23,532 bases of DNA from Obelidium mucronatum (Eukaryota; Chytridiomycota; Chytridiomycetes; Chytridiales; Chytriomycetaceae): positions 1 to 23,532 of the forward strand of contig JAIVFH010000377.1 in NCBI GenBank assembly GCA_025765595.1. Reading direction: 5' to 3'. Every line of letters starts with the position of its first letter. The stretch's first letter is position 1. The notes under the pieces were generated by a model. It was given only the letters and a program-made list of their open reading frames with translations. It was not told the DNA's origin and did no database searches. Below are positions 16,240-23,532 of this stretch, in pieces. Position numbers and translations under genes: made by a program.

Positions 16240-19097
16240 TTATGTGGCCAATTCTCCTTCATCCGCGTTTACATTTTGATCGTTATCTGCGTTTACAGCG
16301 GCTGTTTGGTTTTGAGTGTTGGTGGTGTCACCCAGCTTCCTGTCATATTCGGCCATAATTATCTTAGAGGCGCCTTCACTCAAACCCATGGCGGCAACGA
16401 GATATGCGCAATATTGCCGCCTCTGTATTTATATAGGTTGCTAAGAAACAAGCCTCAAACATCACAATAAAAAAAGAATTACCTTATCTGCTGACTCAAA
16501 GTCATCTTTGTTCACGTAATCATTTGCCAAACCATCGATCAAAGTAACTATCCCACTGTAGCGATGTAAGTTATCATTGTCGTTTGTGAGATCATAGAAC
16601 ACATCCAAAATTGGATCCATGTTTTCAGCGAGGGCACAAGTTCTCAATTGCTCATCAGTTAGAGCCCCGGCCCCAACCAACTTAATTAAAAGTTTTGCAG
16701 CCTCAACAGGAGTAGTGTTTTCGCCGAAAGGAAAGCTGTATGGACGACAACGTTAATCCATACATACACACACACAGACACACACACACAACATACTTTC
16801 TTAAAATGTCTTCCACAGCTTTGACGCGTTTTGATGTTTCACTAAAGCATAGTTGGGGGGTGCCTGTGAAGAATTGTTGCCGATTTAATTACCTTATTGT
16901 CATTACATAGTTAAATACATGAGAAAAAAATATTAAATACCAAAACTGGCCGGATCATTGATTTTCGGAATATTATCCATTGGGACGCCGGTTACACCTG
17001 CTAACTCGGGTGCAGCTTGGAGGACCTGTTTTTGGGTTCCAATGCAAATGACCGATTCCGAGTCTTGAGCATTCATATATAATCCTGCCATGTTATTTTT
17101 TTCTTTGTCCCCTTCCAGGTTTTCGCAAATGACAAAAGAACGATCATGTTTGGGAGGCAATTGGTTACCCTTTTCTAAATCTTGAACAGTGTACAGTTTA
17201 ACTGCAATGCCCGGCGAAACTGCTTCAAGTTTGTCCTTTAATTCTTGGGCTTGAGTCTCTTGAGTTCTACCAACACAATCAGGTGACAAATGAAAAGACA
17301 AACGAACAAAAATACCCAACTCATCGTATAGGACACCAACAACTTTGACTCCTTCAAGAAATGGCTTTACTTCAGGAGGGATATCTGTCCTCTTTCCAGT
17401 TACTCTTTCAATGGCATCGTTTGTGGCAATCAGATCGGCATGTTGGAAGGAGGGAAGTTTCTTTCCCTTTTCTTCAAGCGCTGCTCGCGTTAAAGTTGTG
17501 CCTTGAATTTAATATGTAAAGGTCAGATGCACACAACACAAAAAAAGAATAAGGGTGAGGGGGGCAACCTTGATCATTAATTAATTCAGCAGGTGGAATC
17601 GTTCCTGTCGCGGACTCGGCAATTTGTCGAACAATTTCTGCTGTATCATTCTCAGTGGAATAAATCCGAATTGTTGATGAGTCTGCAGGCAGATGATGGT
17701 GTGGGCCATCTCCAACATGAACAATGGCCATGGGAATGCCAGTTTCCTTGGCAGTATAAAACTCTGAACCGCAGTTTCTTGATGACTTTTGTGGCATAGA
17801 TTATTGGAAGGTTTGTTATCATGCAGTAATTAAGCGCTGATTTATGTTACCGAATAAAGCTTGTTATGCATAGCCACCATATATTTCGAGCTGGAAACAT
17901 TCCGTTGCATGTTGCGGTGAATGTTTTCATGCATGCGATCAAGATCGAGGTACACTTTCAGGTTGTGCGGAGGCCCCGACAGCTTGAGTGCAAGGTCGAT
18001 TGCTTCTTTTTGGTTACCCCACCTGAATATCCAAAGGAAAAATTTGATTAACATATAAATATTGGCGATTCGACGCTTACTGATAACTGATAAACACGTC
18101 AAACTGATTCAAGGCATTGACAGCGTTTTGGTCTACAACAATTCAGGTTGTTAGCCCACAACTTCATCAACCAACTAGAAGTATATATCCAACCTATTTC
18201 CTGCGCAACCATTTGGCTCACTTCCTTTCTCAAATCCTCGGCGGCTTTTTTATTGCGACGCTCAGAACCATCCGTTGCAACAAAGAGGTTATCGAATCTA
18301 TGGTCCACCCTTTTAGCTTCCTCGATTGCTTCTGTAGCTTCTTTCTCGGTCATGCTTGGTTCGCCAGGAGCTCGGTTTAAATTGTGGTAATCTGCCACTC
18401 TTTCGGCATCAAATTCTCCAATGCGCACAGAAGCGAAACGATTTCCAGCAAGATTATGTTCCCTGTGCAGATTTCGGAAGGAGGAGTTTCCCTACAGGAC
18501 GTTTGGTAATTTGACCATGAAAGATTGATAAAATTTACCATGCTTTCGTTTGACAGCAAAAACACCGCCGGAGCTTTCTTATAACGCTGAAATTCTTTCT
18601 TCTCAATATCCGTCAGGTCTGTTAAATTGTTGGCAGTGTTAACCACTTTACAATTACCAAAGTATCAATTTCATACTGTTGAATTGATTAGGGTCTTCGA
18701 GCGCCTTCAATACATTTGTTCCTGCGAGGCATTTGACTCTTTCAAAGCCTGGTCCAAGAGAACTTGTTGTTACGACTATAACCCCTTGTGTTCGCATTTC
18801 AGCTGCAGTCAAGCGAGCGATTGCACGATCCTCTTTGTTATCACTAAAGTAGGCAATAAAGGAAAGATAAAGCTCAAAGAAAGGATTAAAATGTAAGTGC
18901 TTGAACGCCAGCAAACAGATCTTTTTGTCAGTGGTTGGACTTTTCTTGATGATCGCAGCCAAAGATTCCTGGTAAGGATTCACCAATTGCTCATCAACCC
19001 TTGCGTACGCCGCTTTCTTTTCCGCGCCGTCTTTGAAACCGAGTTTTACGGCTTCCTCGTCGTTCAGCGGCTCTTTCTGCTGCCACCACCAGAACAT
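16240..19097 (-). CDS. TIR-domain protein of novel architecture, 728 aa
   Basis: Twelve exons (19097-18907, 18843-18677, 18618-18539, 18491-18194, 18132-18081, 18022-17851, 17785-17569, 17501-17321, 17266-16941, 16863-16797, 16735-16483, 16422-16240) join in phase. Residues 256-350 form a TIR fold: FDVFISYQWGNQKEA (strand A), NLKVYLDLDRMHENI (box 2 region), SSKYMVAMHNKLYS, NCGSEF with Glu 328 in the position of the NADase glutamate, and IPMAIVHVGD. TIR domains act as signalling adaptors or cleave NAD+. The N-terminal 245 residues (MFWWWQQKEPLNDEEAVKLG on, AEMRTQGVIVVTTSSLGPGF) and the C-terminal 380 are unfamiliar; the latter has an alpha/beta-looking part (VKVVGVLYDE..VKLYTVQDL..SFVICENL) then helices. 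The intron at 17267-17320 is a multiple of three and may be retained. The upstream ATG at 19175 would overlap the neighbour's start; I prefer 19097. Confidence 0.8.
16760..16792. repeat. (CA)n microsatellite in a TIR-gene intron
   Basis: Imperfect CA repeats (ACACACACACAGACACACAC) lie in the intron 16736-16796 of the TIR gene, giving GT repeats next to its donor in the sense direction. Confidence 0.85.
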
Positions 19098-19167
19098 TAA
19101 ATTGGAGTAAATTGAATTGGTCAGCAATTGGGTGGCAAATATAACAGGAAATTGATCGAAAACGGCA
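19098..19167. promoter_or_regulatory. 70-bp bidirectional promoter with three ATTGG (inverted CCAAT) boxes
   Basis: This gap separates the TIR-protein start (19097, minus) from the DUF885-homologue start (19168, plus). ATTGG occurs at 19101, 19116 and 19127. The second lies in the 15-mer shared with 15611-15625. The same core, TGACCAAT on the other strand, also appears in the nested element's CCAAT array. I infer that CCAAT-binding factors drive both genes. Confidence 0.6.
19113..19127. repeat. 15-mer TGAATTGGTCAGCAA, copy 2
   Basis: Identical to 15611-15625. The following bases (TTG here, ATT there) then diverge. Confidence 0.6.
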
Positions 19168-21191
19168 ATGACCATTTTGGAAGACTACGCCGACGCTAAG
19201 CTGCGCTACTTGGGCAAGCCGTTCCTGCTGCTAGACAGCGACTGCCACCTGATTCTCCTGGAAACTTCAATGTTTGACGTCTCTGAAGCGGCAAGGACCG
19301 AGTTTGTGAAGATTGCCCGCCAGCTGCAAGCGGAGGCGGCAGAGATGAAGCCAAATGAATACAATCCAGAGAGTGCAATTGCACTGAGGGCTTTCAAAGA
19401 CACTGTTGGTGTGGACATCTACGATTTGTCAAGAACAGATTGGTTTGCGCTGGGCTTCATTTCCAAGTTTGTATCTGTTTGTTCGCTTCTGATTCTTTTA
19501 TTGACACACTGATTTGCAGAGACGATAATCCGTTGTTTGGCATAGAGGAATCCTTCCGCTGGGCCATCATAGAAGAATATGCTGGAGATCATCTTCAACG
19601 TCTCCAGCTTGCCACTGCCCAAATTCCTGTTGTGATCGAGAACTTGCGCACTGCAATCAATCTCAAAGTAACTCTGAATCGCGAAACAGTCGAGCGCTTT
19701 ATTGGCTTCTGCAAAGAATTCCCAGAATCACAAGCCACCCAGTCGACAATGTGTGTTCCTCCATACTCGCAGTCCGACGAATTTGTTAGTATAAACTTGG
19801 TCGAGGAGAAGGTGGTGTTTTCCGAGGCACTGCAACTATTGAATGGCGGATTTCAACGATTGGCAGCCTTTCTACAAGACACATATCTGCCACACTCAAG
19901 ACAGTATCCTGGAATTTACCAACTTCCTGGTTATAAAAAGGTTTTTGCCTTTGCCTTTTTTGTCGGTGCACTTTTAATCTATTAAAGTGAATTTCTTTCA
20001 GGCCTATCAAGAATACATCCGCCAGTACTGCTTGTCGGATGAAACCCCTGATCAAATCCACGCCATCGGACTTTCAGAAATTGATCGAATTCGAGGCGAA
20101 ATGCTCAGTATTATGAAGACTCTCGGTCAAGGCGGGGACATTCAAGCCTTTTCCCACAATCTTCGCGATCGCCAAGCGTTCCCCGATCTCTTTGAAGCAG
20201 ATGGCGACACAGCCTTTGAAAAGTTTGACAGCATTATTACTGCTGCTTTTGAGTCGTCGAAGCATTTTACTTTCACGTCGCTTCGGTTTGTTGGTGAAAT
20301 AGACTTTGAATCGTTTGATTTAACTTGCTCCAAACCAGTGCCTACAAATACGCAATTCAAGCCACTACACGAGTTGCGGTTGAGAATGAGAACTCTGCGC
20401 CTCTGGTGCAGTTCAAAAACACTCCTAACGCTTTTCAGAGCCTAAGATCTTTTGAAGTCAATGTTAAAAAATTGTTGGAGCTTCCGAATCATCAGTGGGA
20501 GGCCATAATTCTGAACCAGGTACCATTAATTCCACTTGTTTAATTGTAGACTGCTTCAATAATTTAGTAATATCTCGTCAATGATTTCTCTACAGATTTA
20601 TCCCGGAGCTTAGTTAAGTGATACCTACACCCCTACCTTTTTTCATACTTTCGCTCACAATACTATCTTGAATTGAATAGCCACCAAATGGAAACAATGA
20701 ACGATCGAGCACAGTTCTTTAAGACTGAACACAAGCTGTCGAAATCTCAGGCATGGCCACACTATGCCGAATCTTGCGGAACTGAGCTGGGATTCTACAC
20801 CAGTCCATTCCAACTCTTTGGTAAACTTGAACGCGAACTCCTCAACTCCATCATGCTTGTGGTCGATACTGGGTTGCATGCTCGTGGTTGGACAATCGAT
20901 GAATCTGTCAAATACATTCAGGAGACTGCCGCTTATATCGCTCCAGAAGACGCGCTTGAGCTTGTTTTGAGCGCGTGCGAGGCACCGGGAAAGGCGCTGG
21001 GTCCAAAGATTGGAGAATTGCGCATCAAGAAACTTCGTGAGAAAGTTGCAGAAGAGTTTCCTGTCAAGGATCTTGTCTTGATGGGTTTCAATCACGCTGC
21101 CCTCGAGACTGAGTTTTACAAAGGTGGAAGGGTTATGGAGTATGCCATGGAATTTAGAATGAAGGACTGGAGATACAAGAGAGAAAACTAG
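19168..21191 (+). CDS. DUF885-family peptidase homologue lacking metal-site residues (likely pseudoenzyme), 570 aa
   Basis: Six exons (19168-19466, 19520-19940, 20002-20285, 20339-20519, 20596-20612, 20681-21191) close in frame; exon 5 is only 17 nt. The family (DUF885, bacterial-type metallopeptidases) is recognised by SDETPDQIHAIGLSEIDRIR, SLRSFEVNVKKLLELP, LVVDTGLHARGWTIDESVKY and APGKALGPKIGELRIKKLRE, in the right order and at normal family length. The family's HExxPGHHLQ signature is here NQIYPGAYHQ (394-403) and the EGW..YAE block is QAWPHYAE. Both signature His and Glu of HE, the two His of GHH and the Glu of EGW are replaced, while the surrounding fold residues are kept. A binding or regulatory role is therefore more likely than peptidase activity. 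It is divergent from the TIR gene, 70 bp away. Confidence 0.85.
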
Positions 21192-21361
21192 GCCTTTTTA
21201 TTATTTTTTTCTATGTACAGTTTGTGTGGAGTACATACTTTCTGAAGCAAACTTCAACAATTCTTTTTCATATATTTGGTTGGTTTAGAAACACGTTTTT
21301 TATCTGCCTTCAGCTTGATGATAAACTTGTTATCTGGAAGTCTTCATAAAACTCCACGAAC

Positions 21362-22662
21362 ATGACTAGTTACGTTGCAACACTGATTGCACCCACAATT
21401 GGCTTTACCGCATTGGCCGAAAACATCAAAACGATAATCACTGGCAACAACGGATCAATCTCTCAGGAAAAGATCCTCCACAATGAAACCTCCAAATCCA
21501 ACTTGTTTCCAAACCGAACAATCCACGAAATCTCCTTCTCTCTTCCAAGTGCATCAGATGCTGTTTCGGGCTTGAAGAAAGCTGTGTTTGCCGAAGCTGT
21601 CAAACATTCGTCGCCAGGGTTGGGTTATAATGTTACTATTCAACTGGACTCTGTGTACCGTCGACACAAGAGATTGGTGGTCTTTGATATGGACAGTACT
21701 TTGATTGAGCAGGAAGTTATTGATGAAATCGCAAGATGTTGTGGTGTTGTTGATCAAGTGGCAGTTGAGTTTCCTACCCCATATCATCACCACGCACCTT
21801 TAACTACTAATTGGTGGTTTATTATTTTTTCCTGTATTTAACATAGGCAATCACCGAAAGCGCAATGAATGGGGAAATCGATTTCAAAGAATCATTGGCG
21901 AGACGTGTGGGACTTTTGAAGGGAACTCCAGTTTCAGTGTTGGAGACTGTTCGTGCCAAAATTACATTCACTCCAGGCGTGAGGGATCTTTGTAAAGTGT
22001 TGAAAAGACTGGGCTTCCAGTTGGCTGTTATTTCAGGTACTGTTTTTTTTTTTTGTATGAAATAGGATTCACTGGAAGTTTGATTTTCTGTTCCGCATTA
22101 TTGTAAGGTGGATTCCTTCCATTGGCTAAATACGTGAAGGCGGAATTGAATCTTGATTTTGCCTATGCAAACCAGGTTTGTGTTTTGACATGCGATTTTT
22201 ATGGACCGGATCAGCGGAAAGTAATTTATCCCCATCCTTCTTCAGCTCCAAGTTTCGCAAGATGGAACTGTTCTCGAAGGAAAGACTTTTGGTCCAATCG
22301 TAGATGGAACACGGAAAGCAGAGCTCTTGGATGTGATTGCCCAATCTTGCAATGTTGGCGTGAATCAGGTAAAAAAATCCAGTGGTATATATCTCAAATA
22401 TTTTAATGCATGCATAAACACGAATTCTTTCTTTGATGACAGGTTGTTGCTGTCGGCGATGGAGCCAATGACCTGCCAATGTTGGGTCTTGCTGGGTTAG
22501 GGAGTTGCCTTCAATGCCAAACCACGTGTTCAAGAGCAAGCAGAAGTATGCATTAATCAATCCAGCTTGTTATTTGTGTTGGCGTTGCTCGGCTTAACTA
22601 GTGATGAGATTGCTGAAGCCGTGAAAAGCTTAATGTTGATTCTCGTTCCCCATAAAAATTAA
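21362..22662 (+). CDS. Phosphoserine phosphatase (SerB/SER2 type), one-base frameshift near the 3' end
   Basis: Exons 21362-21763, 21847-22036, 22108-22175, 22246-22368 and 22443-22662. This HAD-family enzyme removes phosphate from O-phosphoserine, the last step of serine synthesis. An N-terminal regulatory-like region (1-104) precedes VVFDMDSTLIEQEVIDEIA with nucleophile Asp 109 and acid/base Asp 111. Then come AITESAMNGEIDFKESLARR, LAVISGGF (motif II Ser), GPIVDGTRKAELL (motif III Lys) and VAVGDGANDLPML (motif IV). Right after LGLAGLG the frame breaks: GGGTTAGGGAG has one base too many (about 22500-22503). In the next frame the protein continues with VAFNAKPRVQEQAEVCI to a stop at 22660-22662. 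The rest is intact, so this could be an assembly error or a recent lesion. Confidence 0.9.
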
Positions 22663-22803
22663 AAAACACGTTAAAGGAATTCGGCATGCTTCTTTGCGTT
22701 TTTAGACTAGCTGATTGATAACTGGTGACGGTTATTTTCCTTCGAAGAGAATGACACGACTTCCAAAAAAACACTTGAAAATTAGAAGTCAACCAAACAA
22801 ACG

Positions 22804-23532
22804 ATGGTTGGCTCGCGACCATCCCTTGATAACTTGTATCCACAGAATCTGAATTCTCATCAAAGTGAAACCACTTCTTCTTCGTCTGTCGAACGTATAT
22901 CTGAGCCACGTGAACCTACTTGTGCAGAACTTGAAACCACAACAACAGCAACAACAACCACAAATTCAATCACAGCCGCTTCTTCTGGAATATCGACGCC
23001 TTCAGCAGAAACGCCAATTCGATCTTTGCATGCTCGTGTCACGTCAAACAACTCCTTCCAACTCGACAGCTTCCACAGAATCTGCAACGAGTTCCTTCGG
23101 ACTGCACACTTCTGGAAAGCTCTTTTTCTGATTGTGACGAATTAAATGAGCAGCAAGAAGCGGTATTCTTTGGGAGCGAGTGGAGTGATCGTTTACTCTT
23201 TACTTCTCTGTCAGAAGAGAGCGAGCGATTAGAAAATGATGAAGCAGAAGACGCGACTGCTTATTTGAATTCGGCAATGCTCAGCTTGTCTGAAAGGAGT
23301 TTGGAATATGTCGAGGATGGTGATACCGGTGGCACGCAAGATGTTGAGTGGCCACCCGCAGCAGTAACTCAAGGGTAGCAGGGGACAGCTGGTTTAATAG
23401 CACAACTCGTCATGGAATAAAACCACGCGATTTACATGGAGGAGAGCGAGTTGAACGAGGACGGTTTGGACACTGGTGGTGATGATGACTCGGAAGGAAT
23501 CCCACTCGAAGATTCGTTTGACAGGAACGAAG
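22804..23532 (+). CDS. Unrecognised Ser/Thr-rich then acidic protein, 5' part, runs off the window
   Basis: From ATG 22804 a frame encodes MVGSRPSLDNLYPQNLNSHQ, then Ser/Thr-rich sequence including a polythreonine-like run, until 23145. From about 23120 a different frame takes over without an intron I can place: SDCDELNEQQEAVFFGSEWS, then acidic sequence (EESERLENDEAEDATAYL) to a TAG at 23376. After a possible intron the same frame continues MEESELNEDGLDTGGDDDSE to the window edge. The low-complexity, acidic character is continuous although the frame is not, suggesting single-base errors in T-rich runs or unrecognised introns. I recognise no domain. The start is 141 bp after the phosphatase stop. 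Confidence 0.4.

Noticed and set aside
18117..18896. Plus-strand frames over the TIR gene with Cys-rich sequence.
   Set aside because: They are antisense shadows of TIR-gene exons that join in phase on the minus strand.
19098..19175. N-terminal extension of the TIR protein from ATG 19175.
   Set aside because: It would translate through the shared promoter and its three CCAAT-type boxes and overlap the neighbouring start codon; ATG 19097 opens the charged, conserved-looking sequence.
22126..22560. A 144-aa minus-strand frame opposite the phosphatase.
   Set aside because: It is the shadow of phosphatase exons and introns, with no motif of its own.
1..23532. tRNA, rRNA or CRISPR genes.
   Set aside because: I saw no cloverleaf with an A/B box pair, no rRNA-like block and no regular repeat-spacer array.

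Overview
This window looks like a compact nuclear genome of a fungus or a fungus-like protist, probably an early-diverging lineage rather than a typical yeast. Evidence: GT-AG introns of about 45-260 nt in nearly every gene, intergenic gaps often under 100 bp, a kynurenine-pathway gene, an SPT5 with a TP-rich tail, and many A/T homopolymers inside introns. The lineage cannot be fixed without a search. I rebuilt exon structures by hand; each full gene model below closes in frame.

Layout from left to right. (1) At 2-578 lies the decayed 3' end of a Harbinger-type (DDE_Tnp_4) transposase, then a gene-poor AT-rich stretch with a perfect 25-nt hairpin. (2) On the minus strand are a small unrecognised gene (1101-1826), the elongation factor SPT5 (2016-5742, nine exons, 1055 aa) and kynureninase (5800-12800, six exons, 454 aa). 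(3) One kynureninase intron is 5199 nt long. It carries, on the opposite strand, a 5.1-kb DNA-transposon-like element (about 6466-11600) with imperfect terminal inverted repeats, four CCAAT boxes spaced exactly 28 bp apart, and a broken gene that fuses an OTU-type cysteine protease to a DEDDy 3'-5' exonuclease. The host splice sites survive, so without the element the intron would be about 70 nt. (4) Divergent from kynureninase, 47 bp away, is the mitochondrial pyruvate dehydrogenase E2 (12848-15474) with two lipoyl domains that look like a tandem exon duplication. (5) A fragment encoding only the C-terminus of splicing factor SF3B2 (15761-16187) follows. (6) A 12-exon minus-strand gene (16240-19097, 728 aa) has a central TIR domain with the putative NADase glutamate kept. 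It shares a 70-bp bidirectional promoter with a DUF885-family peptidase homologue (19168-21191, 570 aa) whose whole metal-site signature is replaced, a likely pseudoenzyme. (7) Phosphoserine phosphatase (21362-22662) carries one single-base frameshift. (8) At the right edge a Ser/Thr-rich then acidic coding region of unknown function runs off the window.

The housekeeping genes (transcription elongation, tryptophan/NAD metabolism, pyruvate oxidation, serine synthesis) do not form a pathway cluster. The most novel parts are the OTU-exonuclease element living antisense in an intron, and the TIR protein paired head-to-head with a dead-looking peptidase.
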